A stretch of 64,000 nt of DNA. Origin: Strongylocentrotus droebachiensis. Lineage: Eukaryota; Echinodermata; Echinoidea; Camarodonta; Strongylocentrotidae. This document shows positions 46,405 to 60,285 of the stretch, piece by piece (within the stretch, counting starts at the first letter, position 1; every line of letters begins with the position of its first letter). The notes beneath the pieces are model-generated. The model was given only the letters and a program-made list of their open reading frames with translations, had not been told where the DNA came from and did not search any database. The stretch covers positions 62,001 to 126,000 of the forward strand of contig JAVYIG010002202.1 of the NCBI GenBank assembly GCA_035222895.1, read 5' to 3'. Both the position numbers and the translations under genes were made by a program.

Positions 46405-47926
46405 AAAAAGATAACTCACGGGTGTTAGAAAAATGGCATTTGTAACAATTAATATTTTATTAAATGAGAATCGGTTGTAAGTTTTATATAACATTTGCAA
46501 AATGAAATTACTAATGGTCTACGGATGGGATTTAGGAAAAGGATTTATATTTTATCATGATGTTTCAAAAGGTAGTGCTTTTAAGTCACTCTTTTTATTT
46601 AACATAATTGTATCACAAATCCAGTATCTCTGATTTCTTCAGTAAACAAGATTTTTACTATATAAAAATAGACAGGAAAATGTCATTTGTCACAATTGAT
46701 ATTTTAGCATTAGTTTTCATTCAACATCATGTATGATAAAAGAAGAATATGAAACAATGTGGAATAGTTATTTATTGATAGTGTTTATTTTAAATTCTTT
46801 CACAAATATAAGATGTACACTTCCCAAACATAATTTCTAATTACGAAAAGTGAATTAGAACACAGAGTATGTTTTATAAATATTTCTTTATTTCATTGAT
46901 ACTGCCACACTTGTATTTCTGAAATTATATACTTTGCCTATATTTTGCTTCTGTATTTCGATTGCTACTTCTTTGACGTAGCCAGGTAAAACAGAAGTTA
47001 ACATTCAATGTAAAAAATGTATTCAGAACGTTATATTGATGTTACTCTGTGTGCTAGCAATACAAATTCAATTATTTAACTTGAAATCTAGTAAAAAAAA
47101 TTAGTGAAGAAATTGTTCTGAGCCACTATTGAATATCAGATAGATCTTTCAGATGTATTTTAAGTGAACTTTGTAGACTCTAATAAATATGCATTGATAC
47201 CACAAGTTTTCATTAATACTTCATTGTTATAATTTTTGTACAGATTACGTTATGTATGCAGTTATGCTTTACACATACATGTGCTTGGGTGTCGCTAGAT
47301 GTACTGGCATGTGACACATTTCCTGTGATTTCTTTTTGAGCTTTTACTATAAAATTAAATGAACAAAAAAAATGAACTTCTTTTCCCATTTTTTACTCTT
47401 TTATTCTGGAATTTTTTAGTGGACTCCTGACTAGGAGAGCCCCTTTAAAAAAAAAATTGATAAGTTGTTATTGATCCAATAATATTTTTACATTTAACAT
47501 AAAAATAATATAAATATACAGACATTTATATCCATGTAACAACAATAAATCTAAGAAGAAATAAAATGGATCTATATGGAGAGCCCTTTTAAGTATGAAA
47601 TATCCCCATCTCAAAATCATCTAGCAACACCCCTGCCAATGTATTGAAATTAAAAGGGTATTTACAAACAGCTGCGAGAAAAACAAAGTACAATAGATGG
47701 ATAGACGCAGTCAACTTCACGGAACTGTAAATCTAGAACTTAAATATCTTTATTTTAATCATTGTCAAATAATTTACCTGAACATAGCAAATATGTACAT
47801 ATTATCACTGAAATACAATTAATTAATAAATAACAATTGGCTTTTATTGAACCAAGGTAGCCACGTCAGAACATTATTGGAAAAAGAAAAAGAAGAAACA
47901 AAATGAAAGTGAAAGTCAGAACTTAC

Positions 47927-48039
47927 GAGTACGATCAATGGCCAAGCCGTGTACTGCATTAGACTCCGTAGACAGCAAGATATTGCTGTATGTCGTCGTG
48001 AATTTACGAACCTCTACTCCTGTGACATAGACGACCGCA
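47927..48039 (-). pseudogene. duplicated third propeller exon, misplaced
   Basis: A 113-base exon copy with intact acceptor and donor, differing by eye at a single base from the exon at 51035-51147. It lies downstream of the last propeller exon. Its entry phase (2) does not match the exit phase (0) of that exon, so normal splicing would break frame. About 55 bases of flanking intron were copied too (from AGAAACAAAATGAAAGTG). Unit 1 lacks it. Confidence 0.75.
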
Positions 48040-48246
48040 CTGTTATTCCAACTAAAATGAAAAGTCATTTACTTGAACAAAGCAAACTATTGCTGAAAGT
48101 CTTATCCCCGTCAAGACAAGTTTTATCACCGTTTCATCACCGTCTCCAACCAAAATAACGTATGCCAGTCCCCGCCCAAAACAAGTCTTATCCCTCAATC
48201 TAAGTGCTTCAATGGGGCGATTGTCCCCGTCCCCGCGCAGATCTAC

Positions 48247-51200
48247 CTACATCAAACCTACTTTTATGTCCGTGACGTCCGGGCATGCAGTGGTGTCATC
48301 CTTATTCCAATTTGTCAAAGCACCACTACTATCAACGATGAAAATATTCCCTTCCTCAACAGCATAGAAGTTATTGTCGTACCACTCTAAGTCCCTTGGT
48401 GGGTCATCCCTGGTCGTCTGTAATTTCCTCTCTGTGCCATCGTAGTTCATCTTGTACCAGCTTGTAGTTGTAGAGGTAGTTACAGAGGTAGGCGTTTCGA
48501 AAGCAAAGAGAATTTTCGCTTCTGAAAAGGGGAAATTAAGGGGGTAAGATGTGTTAAGACGTGTGATGAGAAAGAAAGTTGGAGGGTGAGAGGGGCAGTG
48601 AGAGGATAGGAGAGACATTTATATACAGGTACTTACAGAGAAAGTAGAGGTGGCGTTCTCCAGATTCGATACAGTGAAACATGTATAATAACAAAGACCG
48701 CTCTAGGGAGAAGAGAAAAGTGGTCTTTATGTACAGTTTCATTTAGGCCTCATATGGAAACGTTTGCTTGTAATTTTGTCTCATAAAAGAAGTTAACCCA
48801 AACTGACTCCCACACGGTGTTGAGTGCTCAGGGGTCACAGGCCACTGGCTTCATCGAGCAGGTAGTTCCATTATGTTAATGGGTAAATTAACTATTAAAA
48901 AATGAGGGGACACATTACATTGTACAATAGGGACATACATTGTTTTTATTGTGCAGAACATACTCTTTTATTGACTTACTTATTGCATGAACCTATAAAA
49001 CCAAAATACATGTTGTATTCTAACAATTGGAGTACAGAGAATAATAACAGGTGAATGAAATGCATAAACACCACAAACACCTGGGGAGGAAGCATTCATA
49101 AATTTGAATACATATAGTTGATAAACGACTCCGATGAAACTATAAAACCAAAATGAAATTTGCGTTCTGGCAATTGGAGTACAAAGAATGATAGCAGGTG
49201 AATGAAATGCTTCAACAACACAAACACCTGGGAAGCTAGGAAGCATCCATAAATTTGAATAAATTAGTTGATAAACGACTCCGCATGTGGACGTTTGTTG
49301 GAGCAGAAAGCAGTGGATTATAAACAACACGAACCTATTTAACAGAATGTCGGAACGTAAATTAAATTTGGCGCGGTTGGAAAATGCATCTTTCTACCCT
49401 GCGACTTTAATGGTACGATCCAGTAAATTAAAACAGTAAAATGGCTCTTATTTTAAAATTACTCATTAAATAAAACCCAAAACTTCAGTGATATCAGAAA
49501 AAAAGATGTTATATCTTACTAATAATTGAAAAAGATGTATAAACATTGTGAAAGTGTCGCATTTTACGATAAAAGACACCGATTTAGCGAAGATGACGTC
49601 ATTAGTGCGCTTTCATCAGGGAATTCAAGATCAAAAGGTCAATTCAGACGCTGATAAGTTATTGGTCGAGCCTTTTTGTTTCCTTTATTCCGACGAAATT
49701 ATACAATCAATCAAAACAAGTTTAATACCAATGGAAAGCTAACGATTAGTATTTTCATTAACCGCTTGCCCCAAAGTCGCTTGACCACAGTGAAACGAGT
49801 GAGAGCTTGCGAGAGCGGCCAAAGTGTGATTGAAACTCGCTATTTGCTCTTCTCCAACGCAAAAAGAGACGACATTGTGCTGGATAAATGTATTTTTTCC
49901 GACAAAAGTACAGAAAATTTGCATTTGGTCTTTTTATATTATAATTTATGAAATGTTACCCGAGTGACTCCCGGGTGCCCCAATGCTGGAAAGAAATGCA
50001 CATTTTAGAAAACTTCACTTTTTCATGGAAAAATGCTTATTTGTTCTATGCACGCAAGTCAGATTGAGCGGATGATACAACGTTTCCATATGTGTAGACA
50101 GGTGGCCTTTCTATACAAGTGGTTGCTAAAATAGGTTTCAATGTGCATGCAAATATTATGGAAGTTGACCAATTAATAGAGATCAAATAATAAAGGTGGC
50201 GCGTGGCGTATGCCCATGCCCCCTTCCCCGATGCATCCATAAGCGTACGGGCAACATTTCGCCGGGAGAGTATTTGGGGCGGGGGGGGGGGGGATTTTGT
50301 CACAAAAGCTAACTTCTGGATACAAGAGTTCACGCGTAAAAGACCGACTGAAATAGTATCCACTTCCTTTCCGTGTAAGTTATACAGTACGCTGATACGA
50401 TTGTAAGTGAATTTAAAAATAAAAGCACAGGAGGCGGGATGGGGTTACAGCCTTCTTGCAAATTTTAAATTGATCGATACAAAGGGCAACCGTCACAACT
50501 TATTCGAGCAGCGAGGTGGTCCATTCGTATTTTTTAATATATCGTTTTCATTAAAAGAAACTAACTTATTTTTTTATAAAAATGACTATGTCTAAACGAC
50601 GAAATTACATTGTTACTATTAGTGTCAACATAATTGCTCGCTCGCTTCACTCGCTCACTCCAAAATTCAGAAAATAGAATTTTGATACCCGGCAATAGAC
50701 GTCAGTCCAACAAAGCTGAAACCTTCAACTTATGAATTAAAAGCGACCACATCCATATCATTTGGAAATATGCCTCCAAAGAATTTACATTACATTTTTT
50801 GTTTTCCTTGTTTTCTCTTCTTTTTCTGAGCTTTTATTGATTGTTAATGTGTAGTAGTTTTTTTGTTGTTGCTTTAATATCAGATATTATATCTTTCTTC
50901 AAAAAAAGGTGAAAACAGTTTTATCAAGCTTAATCATTCATTTTCCTTTTAAATTCAGGCATCTACCATAGAATAAGAATTAGAAACTCGAGAGAAAAAG
51001 AAGAAACAAAATGAAAGTGAAAGTCAGAACTTACGAGTACGATCAATGGCCAAGCCGTGTACTGCATTAGACTCCGTAGACAGCAAGATATTGATGTATG
51101 TCGTCGTGAATTTACGAACCTCTACTCCTGTGACATAGACGACCGCACTGTTATTCCAATTTAGACAACGATAATTTATTTTGATAGTTTGTAAATACAT

Positions 51201-52998
51201 TGATTGATGACTATTACTCCTTCTCTTCCTCCTTCTCCTCCTACTCCTACTACTACAACTACAACAACAACTACTACTACTACTACTACTACTACTATTA
51301 CCAGGGGCGGCGATTTCTTTTCATGACCGGGGGGGGGGGGACGAAATCCGAGGGACAAGGGAGCATAGTGTTAACTGCTTACGTGATACCAACGGAATAT
51401 TTACTTGTACATTTGAAAAATATTATGCGAGGGAGCGTAGCGACCGAGCGAGAAGATTTTTGCATTTTTATTAACCTCAACGCTGCACTCTTGGACCCTA
51501 CAGAGCCTTAAAGTGTGTTACCGTTTTTCCTACTCCTACAACAACTACTATTACTACTGTTACAATTACTACTACTGCTACTACTACTACTACTACTACT
51601 ACTTCTTCTCCTTCTATATAGTTCTGCTGCTGCTAACATTTGATCGGCAAAAACGATTGACATCAATTAAAGAAAAATCATATCCTACCGAAGTTTGAAC
51701 CATGCAGCACATAGATTAACTTATTGTCATTTTTCTGAAGCATAACATCAAACAATAGTTTAAGAATAACATTTTGAATTACATGTATGTTAGTACTTGA
51801 CCACGTCCGTAAGAAGTAAGGTATGTGACCCACCCTCCACCCTACATATACACATCATAAGAGGACAGGTCTTTTAATTTTTAATTTGCTCTACGGCACT
51901 GTTGCCCAGAAAGTAGGAATACAATTGTTTACCTCTGTTACTGAAATGATTGTGAGAATATGGTTTCTTTTAGATTAATTTAAATTTAAATCTTCTCAGA
52001 AATTTATTGATCAATCTAAAGATTGATTGATTGATCGATAAATCTAAGATCTGAGAGGATATTATCTTTATCTATCAAAATTAAACCATATTGTAACAAT
52101 CATTTCATGAAACGAGGTTATTCAATATTTCAAACTTTTTAATATGAACAGGTATCACTTTTGAATCATAACTAAATACATTTTCTATGATTTTGGAGAT
52201 CAAACATTAATGCGACGCCCTTTGCATTTCCCAATTGAACATGTTCTAAGCTTACCCTGGTATGGTTGCAATAAACTCCACGTCGATAGGTATGGTGTCA
52301 ACAAAGGTTTGTAAATCCGTCAAATCCAGGTTCATCATAACAATCCTAGAGTTAGCTGAGCATGCGCAGTAGAGTTTTCGATCCGTCTCATCGATCTCAA
52401 TTGTTCGGGGCCCTTGATAAAAAGAGAGTAGGGGCGGGGGCTGTTTAAGGAAAGTTTGCCACAAACGACGAGATACAAGATATTTTGACATCATTAAAGC
52501 ACACCTTTAAATTTGTAAAACCGTGTTCCTACATGTTTTGTTTCTTTTTACCTTGCTTTTGTTTTATTTCCTTTTTATATTCTCTTTTCTATATTTTCTT
52601 TTTAATAAGAACGGATTGGCCGAAACAAAATAAATATGAAATTTATAGGAGCAACAAACAAAATCAACAACGACAAAAACAACAACAATGATGATGACAA
52701 TGATAATAATAATGATAACAAAAACAGCGGTGGATTGAGTTACCTTGACAATACTTGTTTATGTTCTTGCATTGCCGAGACGTCCCATCGAGTTTCGAAC
52801 CGCAGACCTGATTGAATCCGGAGGAGCCTGACAAGGGTTCGATGTCTACCCAAAACACCTCACTGCTGACAGAATCGTAAGCGACGGACTCCGGCTGGTA
52901 ATCAATGGTGAGGGGAAGGGTGTCGAAAGAGACCGTGGGGAGGTTTGATATCTTGATTGTATGATCGCATTGATCAACGGCTAGCATCTTCAATGAAA
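48247..52998 (-). CDS. YWTD/LY-type beta-propeller exons, unit 2
   Basis: Paralog of the unit 1 propeller. Exons 52744-52998, 52256-52412, 51035-51147, 48247-48521 (TAG), all phases preserved although lengths differ by whole codons or compensated steps: first exon one codon shorter, second two codons shorter, last exon six codons longer (an added Ser/Thr/Val patch after FETPT). Joined to the first exon 59519-59573 it gives 284 aa. Keeping frame through several indels argues that this copy is under protein-level constraint. Blocks AVDQCDHTIKI, EIDETDRKLYCACSANSR and PPRDLEWYDNNFYAVEE are retained. Same uncertainty over the true start as in unit 1. Confidence 0.7.
48751..50092. mobile_element. 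1.34 kb insertion in unit 2 with inverted CATATGGAAACG ends
   Basis: Begins CATATGGAAACGTTTG and ends with the complement of CATATGGAAACGTTG. The matching place in unit 1 (about 33100) has no such segment. Inside is a direct tandem repeat of about 147 bases (48990-49136 and 49138-49287, both with CTATAAAACCAAAAT and AACACCTGGG). No transposase was recognised; two small divergent frames at 49548-49742 and 49739-49924 lack homology. Confidence 0.55.
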
Positions 52999-54304
52999 CT
53001 GATTAAGACAACAATAACAACAAAATGTTGATTATGTTTAAAAAAAAAGTATAATTAATTTTGTAATATAAGTATAATTCATGTGTTTTTCTTTGTAATC
53101 AATATTATTTTGTGTTTCTTATGCAGTACGTATTATTCAATTAATAAATGATGGAGAAAAAACAAAAACAACAAAAGAACATAAACATTGTCAATTTTGC
53201 TAAAAGCATTAGTATACATATTGCTCCGGTTGTCTCATTTTCGCTCGCTTGAACATTGCCAGCACAAACCACTGACCTCTACCTCCTGGACGGATCATCG
53301 CCCATTCCCGCCCGTGATAACGTACTAAAAGGCTGTATTGTCAGACCGTTCATGAATATTCATGTTTTTGCTTACCTCAGCAAAATGCTTGCCTATAAAT
53401 GGAAAAATTACGGTGGGGGGTTGGATGAAATGGACATAATGAACAAATCAGAACTGATCTAAGATAATTCATGCTTCTTATCCTTCGTGTGCTTGACTTA
53501 TAACCTTACAATCGCGTGGTAAATTGAGTCCAAAGTTCGACTTGTTGTACATGTGTTAGGGCGTGTTTATGCCTCACTTTTTCTGGCCAGAATCAGGCAT
53601 CTGTTACGCGTTTAGTTTAAAACACGGTTGCGTCCATGCTTACTTTTGTAGAATCACCGAAAAACGGCGATCACGATCGCCGATCGTAAACACACAAAAC
53701 GATGCGTTTACAATTTGTAAACGCGTTTAAATGGGGTCAACGCACTGACCTCTAGTGGGTCTACGTAGCATGCACAGTGAAGGTTTGCGAATCCAGCTGG
53801 AAGACCAATTAAGGCCACACAGGGAGAATTGCCTGGATGAGCCAGAGAAGTAAGCATAAACAGTACACCGTGGAACTGCGATTACGATGAGCGTTTACGA
53901 TGAGCGTTACAAATCGCTCATTCTGCCTTCAAAATTTAAGCTTAAACGCACCCTTATATAGGCAATGGCGAGCTTGCGACCTATTTTTATGAAATAACGG
54001 TGGGTGAACTTTCAAAAGTCAATGAGACATGAGGGTTCCAATGAAAGAGCTAGTGATAACGTACGTCGGGGTGGATGTGCTTTACGTTTAAACAAAAAAA
54101 TGAATTTTTAACGATTTTTTTGGTAACAGTCCATAGGCTAAAATGTTAGGCTGCTGACTCTGACGATAGGGGGCGTTGTCAAATGAGACTGAACAGAGCT
54201 ATATGCGTGTTTTACCAAAAGCTAAACCTGACCTTTGGATTCAAAATTGGACTCAACAGAGGAAGTTAGTCTGAGGTCCAAGTTTTCCGTTATTAAACTT
54301 AGTC

Positions 54305-55085
54305 CCAATCCAATCCAATCCAATCCAGGAATGAATATCTAGTTGCCTAATCTAAGGCGCCGATGAGACTGAACAACTACAACATATGTATGTTCATGAT
54401 TCTAACTGGGAAAGACAAAAAAGCAGTGACTGATTGTAAGCAATCTGAAATAGGTATGTCTTTAGTTGATTTCTGAAAGTGGATAACTGGTGACAAGAGC
54501 GACAATCTCGGTGCACAGGCAGTATATGATCGATCACTTATATAGAAGAGAGCGTGTTCGAGGACTCTCAAGCAGGTATTAACTTGCACAAATTGGTTCG
54601 AGGGTTATGAATAGTCAACAAGTCTGAAATGTACACAGGTGCATATCCATGCATTGCCTTTCATGTTAATAAAATAATTTTGTATTCAATTTTCTGTTTT
54701 ACAGTAGGGCAATGCAGTGCAATAAGTGTAGGGGTAATGTGGTCAAACTTTCTACCTCTTGAAAGAATACGTGCAGCAGAATTCTGAGCATATTGTAATT
54801 TCTTTAAATCCATTTTGAGTTATACCAAAGAGCAAATAATTTCCACCATCTAACCGTGATGTTATTAATGCGTGAACGATTACACCAGCTGCATTGTGTT
54901 ATCTGAAAGGACCTTCCTGATACTCAAGACATTTTTCTATCTGTGGATACACACTTTGACAAATTCTTTTCACTTAAAAACCCATTGTCATCATGCTATC
55001 GAAGACGACACCCAAATTTCGCACACATTAAGAAGAGGAAATATTTGAATCAGCGACTTGCATTTGACAAAGGGTCGATTTAACC
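54305..55085 (-). mobile_element. CR1/L2-like LINE reverse transcriptase 3' remnant, unit 2
   Basis: Counterpart of 37147-37945, with AATCCAATCCAATCCAATCC at its 3' edge. More decayed: the DRSYTACAPRL block is present but the following residues are deleted. Confidence 0.75.
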
Positions 55086-55246
55086 TAAAATAGCAGAATA
55101 ACGGCCTTAATGTTTAAACCATGTTACCTCCGACCGACCATTTTCTTTGCGAATTTAGAATGTATAACAATGATGATAATAATTACACTTATCTTAAGCA
55201 GAATATTCCCTTGGATGCTAAACTTAACATATTTTAGGAATTACTT

Positions 55247-55570
55247 CCCAGTAATAATAATAATAATATTCAGTTCTTGTATAGCGCATATCACATTATA
55301 TAACGTCTCTATGCGCTTCCAAAGAGCTTTTGGAAATTATTACCCTAGCTTTAGCTCCGGCAGCCGTAATCAGCGCACAGTGCATTTCAAGGAATAATCC
55401 TACCAGGTACCCATTTACCTCACCTGGGTCGAGTGTGGCAAATGTAGATTAATATCTTGGGTTGGGTTGGGTTGAGAATGGCAAATGTAGTCGAACCACG
55501 AACCATTTGATTCACAGTCCGATTTTTGTATCCACTAGACCGCCACGCCTCTGCCTCTCGTAGATAAAGT
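55247..55570 (-). mobile_element. tRNA-derived SINE, unit 2
   Basis: On the minus strand: an A-box TGGCGGTCTAGTGG, a B-box-like GTGGTTCGACTAC, a body with AGGTGAGGTAAATGGGTACC, and a terminal ATT run (TAATAATAAT on plus at 55253). Unit 1 keeps only the tRNA-like head (38110-38220), so the unit 1 copy lost its body. Confidence 0.7.
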
Positions 55571-55938
55571 AAATAAATTGAAAATAAATCCCACTTGTTT
55601 TCTCTGCTAGACAAAACTTTTTATGTCTAGACGTCAAAAAACAATTTGAAATCTTTTCATTAACTTGCCTATTACCCCTCTTAAGGCATAACTAATATAA
55701 AATAGTAGTAGTAAAATCCAAGAATTCGACCAATATTCGGCTGTCTTTTAAAGAAAACAGCGTTGGTGGTAAAAAGGAGAATCTGATGACGATCATTTTA
55801 TTTTTCTATTTGGAAGACTTTTTGAAAGACTTAAGATTTGAAAAATGGGATTGAGATTGAGATTGATATATGAAAGATGCGTAGTATTTTGCTGTATTTC
55901 ATAAATTATACAGCAGATTGTGTTAGGGAGGAAAATTG

Positions 55939-58900
55939 TTATACATAGAGCGGTGAGGGGCATACTGGTTTCACGAAAATAACCATTGCTAAAATGACTG
56001 CATCTACAACCAAATTCACAACAGCCACAACACCTGGTTCGGTAACAGATCCTGCGGTTGTGGTAGTAGGTGTTGTAGTAACCCCTGTGGTCGTGGGCAT
56101 GCGTGTTGTTTCCACACGGGTAGACGATTTGTTTGAAGTCGTAGAAATCGATGTCACCGTACGTTCTGTTGTTGACAACGTCGTCGATGAAGAATCGACT
56201 AATATCGAAGTCGCCATCGAAGAGGATGTCGATCTTATTGACGTTGACATAGTGGTAGTATTTTTGGTTATTGGGATTGCCGGACCTCCTAGCAATAAAG
56301 ATGAATAATAGAATACAGATATGAGAATTAAGTTTATTTCTTTTGCTATAATTATCTTCCTTTCTTTCTTTCTTTTCTTCTTCTTTGTTTGCTTGTGTTT
56401 ATGCTCAGTACTCATAAAAAGAAACAAAATAGACAGGGTAGGGTATGCTGTGGTTTATAACATACACACGCACACACAAACAAACACACAAACACTCACA
56501 CGCACCCACACACATTTATTCTGATAAATGAATGACAAATATTTAATATAAATCAAATAAATATTTAAAAATCTTAACTTTAAATAGTGTCCCTTTTTTT
56601 CTTTTGCTGTTGTTGGTGAGTATTAAACAAAATATGTTAGTGCCTACCACTCGCACATGTTGGACCGTAAAAGCCTGTTGAACAAGTACAGGTAATGCTA
56701 TCGAGTGTCTCCTTGCAGGTTCCTCCATTTTGGCAAGGAGTAGAAAGACAGTCTGTTTGTGAAAGATAGATGATAGAGAGAGACACGGAGAGAGAAATAG
56801 AGAGAGAGAGAGAGAGAGTGGGGATAGACAGACCGACAGAGAGAAAGGGGGAGGAAGATAGAGAAAGAGAGACAGATAATTATAAGGAAGTGAAGAGAGA
56901 GAGAGAGATAATGGAGAAGGCACATCGAGAATAAGAATGAATGAATAGAAAGCAAATATTATCAACAAAAATATTGTTTGCAAACGGTAACAGAATCTAT
57001 ATTGAGAAAGCAGGTAAAAGTTGTGAAGAATCTTAAAGACCCTTTATAATAATTAATGAGATCCGCTATTTGATTTCTATTTTTCATACATGATTATTTT
57101 GTACAGTACAAATCCGTGGTGGTCGTGAAAGGTATTCAAAGACTGCTTTTATTACAACCATCTTGATGCCATGATGAATTTATCCATAATCTTCTTCATC
57201 TTATTCATTTTTTAGGCTTCCATTTGAGCCTTGTTATGCCTTAAGTACCCGTTGTTAGGCTTAGGCTTCGGGCTGATATGAAGCGGCAAAACAATGGCAG
57301 TAATTATTTATGATAGAGTAAACTGTACTGCACTTGTCATTTCTGGATGTTATATATCACACAGAGCTCAGTAAACACGCGTGGGACCGTTTTTGTATCC
57401 GAGTACCCACTTACTACACCCTGGGTCAGGTTTGGTAAATGCAGCTTAATATCTTGCGAATGGGATCAGTGACGCGGCAGGGGTTCGAACTCCGTATCTT
57501 GTGGAGTGTGGTTCACAGTCCGGAGACTTAACCAATGAACCACAACACCTTTGGAGCAGAGCCGTGGACACAATGAATTAAAAGCAACATAATTTTGAAA
57601 CCATTGCGTCGTATAGGAGCTTTACAAACTTACATGGCAGTTTGCAGATGAGACTATTTGCCTCAACTCTCTTCATCTTTTGCCACCAGACTTCCTCGAT
57701 GGTTACTGATTTGGTTTCCAAGGCAACAATGTCTCCGTTTGGAAGTGTGATGGTGCCGCATCTCAGCTCACTTAGATTGACCATTTTTAAAACTGGAAAT
57801 CGATACATACACAATAGGTGTCAAGATTCAGGATTTATCAAAACATATCTTCATAGCCGGATGGCTAACTCATGACAATGTTTTACATATAATTAACAAC
57901 AAACCAATATACGAAATCAAGAAATACATATATATATATATATATATATATACAATCCTGGCAAATCTAACCAATTCCTATGTAAATACATTCATTTATT
58001 TAAATCAAGTTGAATAAAAAGTATGATTAATGCAGGTTAAACACAACACAAAAATAAATTAAATATTTGTTTATTAGTTTATGACAAGATGAGTTATTCA
58101 TTTGCAAGGACACAAATAAATTAAGAAAATGGCCCTAAAAACAATCCTTAAACCTCCTTTAAAGTTTTTCCCGAAAAAAAATATTTTAGAGCAATTGCAG
58201 TACCCTATACATTTGCCATTAATCATGTTAGTCACGGTGGGATCGCGTAGGAAATTGCATATCCCAGTGTTGCGGCACAAATTGCCGACAACTTGTGCCG
58301 CAACATCCCAGTCTTACTAATGTTCATATGCACTGTACACAGAGGAGTGTTTACAGAACTACGCAAACGTGTGCATGAAAGTTCAATCCTTTTCAAGGGC
58401 CGTGTTTTTCTAAAGCTCCCAAAATATTTGTCACCTTTCCCGAACTAAACTTTGAAAGTCAATGGCCCGTATTCTGAAGTCTGGTTTAACATTAAACCTA
58501 GGTTTGAGATTAGTCTAAAGCTAAACCCGGGTTAACTAAACCTGGCTTTCAGAAATTGAAATGAAACTTAGACCTGAAGTCTGGTTTAGTTAAAACCGGG
58601 TTTAACTAAACCAGACTTCAGAATACGGGCAAATGCCATTGTGTAACAAGGCGATTGACGGGTCTCCTCCCACATGGATTCAATAATGGAAGCTAAACTA
58701 AATCTAGCTTCAGAATATATATATGGGGGATAACTTTGACGCGGGATTAGTGGGACACTCCATGTTACTCGAAAAGTGAATAGCCTTTTATACAATTTTA
58801 AATCCTACAAAAGGTCTTTACCGTTTGTGTAAAATAATCTCCAACTATACCACAATTTTGCATTTGAAACGTATCAGCATGTTTTTGTATTATTTATAAC

Positions 58901-59573
58901 ATATGATTTTCGTTTCTATGAATTTATTGAATGAAAACACAATAAATAATATGAAAAACAAAAAAGTATCCAATAGAAATCGTGTTCGGATTACGTAACA
59001 GCTTTTGTGTGTGTGCGTGTGCGCGTGTTGGAGAGAGAGAGAGAGAGAGAGAGATCATACGAGGTTGCAAGGGTGTAAAAACCTTATAAAACAAAACAGT
59101 TTAATAGAATTACAACATATTCCGGTGTTTTAACGGTGTTTTTGCATCAGCACAACGAACATACCCTTAAAAATAAACTGTTATAATCCATAAAGTTGGA
59201 CGGTTACTTCTGTAGAAAGCTCTCTTTAAAACAGGAAAAAAGTAAACAGAGGAAACCGTTTGGTATTTAATCTTAAATCGATTTTTATGGTAATGGCACG
59301 CTTTGCTTTGAAACTAAGGATTAGTTTAGGTTAGTTTAGTTTAGTATTTTTTTCAGTTAACGATGATATTCCTGATCGAAATTACAATGTATAAGCCGGA
59401 TTTTCTACAACAAAAAGAATAGAGAGGGAAAGAATATAAAGCCGTTATATTGTATAGGAGGTTCATGCATGTATATGATATTCAAAGGAAAATAGAAAGA
59501 CCAATTATATATACTTACTCGAAAGCACGAAACTGGTTCGAATAAGTTGTCTTCTAACAAATCCGCCTTTCAT
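55939..59573 (-). CDS. EGF-domain, Ser/Thr-stalk membrane protein, unit 2
   Basis: Exons 59519-59573 (ATG at 59573), 57634-57792, 56648-56752, 55939-56288 (stop at 55939); each exon has exactly the length of its unit 1 counterpart, 222 aa. Differs from unit 1 by few residues: in the N-terminal region Thr-Leu-Cys becomes Asn-Leu-Ser (losing one Cys and creating an N-glycosylation-type sequon if the site is extracellular), Gly to Ser in the EGF domain, and three changes in the stalk exon. All six EGF cysteines and the hydrophobic C-terminus are kept. It has the same upstream in-frame stop, which supports the start. Confidence 0.72.
57397..57556 (-). mobile_element. tRNA-derived SINE fragment, unit 2
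   Basis: Counterpart of 40100-40262, with a better B-box (AGTTCGAACCCC on the minus strand). It lacks the extra 46 bases found near 40040 in unit 1. Confidence 0.55.
57928..57952. repeat. (AT)n microsatellite
   Basis: TATATA run specific to unit 2, next to the second exon of the EGF gene. Confidence 0.9.
58464..58630. mobile_element. MITE, GGCCCGTATTCTGAAGTC family, unit 2
   Basis: Counterpart of the unit 1 element at 41726-41893, with both inverted ends recognisable. Confidence 0.8.
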
Positions 59574-59752
59574 CTTCGATAATGCACAGCCTTATTATAA
59601 GCTACAGCAGAAACAAGATATGCTCGACTCTGTTTCAGAATTCGGTAAGATAGAATGACGAATGACGTGCAGGGAACAGTGGGTGAATGTGTTGCTATAT
59701 AGTCATGTGCATTATTAAATGACATTTGACGGTGATAAAAGTTCTGACTGAC

Positions 59753-59753
59753 A

Positions 59754-59784
<31 letters not shown>

Positions 59785-59997
59785 TGCATGAGAGAGAAAA
59801 GAAAGAAAGAGAAAGAAAGAGTGCGGAAGAGAGAGAGAGAGAGAGAGAGAGAGGTGAGATAGTTTGATGGACAGAGAGAGAAAGAAAGAGAGAGAGAGAG
59901 AGAGAGAGAAGAAGGAGATAATGAGTGTGAGAGAAATCCACAGAGAGAGTCGGATAGAGAGACAGAAAGTGTATGTGGTGGTGTGTGTGCGTGTGTT

Positions 59998-60040
<43 letters not shown>

Positions 60041-60045
60041 CACTA
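59753..60045. repeat. (GA)n / (GT)n composite microsatellite
   Basis: Several GAGA blocks separated by short unique spacers, then GTGTGTG at 59980-60015, upstream of the unit 2 first exon; counterpart of 44405-44655. Frames through it (Leu/Ser repeats) are not genes. Confidence 0.9.
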
Positions 60046-60285
60046 TTCGTTTTCAAAATTAATGAATTGATTCATCATTAATGAAATCAATGACGTGGAC
60101 TTTCCTTTCTTAATATTACAATGATGCACCTATCGAATAATGATGGCAAAGCCGGAGTATATCTGGGATAATGCCTTCCCCTATATATTCAAATTAATTA
60201 AAAAAATCTTTTCTGCGTGATTATCAAGCGTCAGCGCTCCATCATTAAATGTATTTCACTCAATAAGATACTGTGTTATAGGTGA

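Noticed and set aside
59570-60043. 157-residue Leu/Ser frame
   Set aside because: Translation of (GA)n microsatellites upstream of the EGF gene; only its 3' end touches the true first exon.
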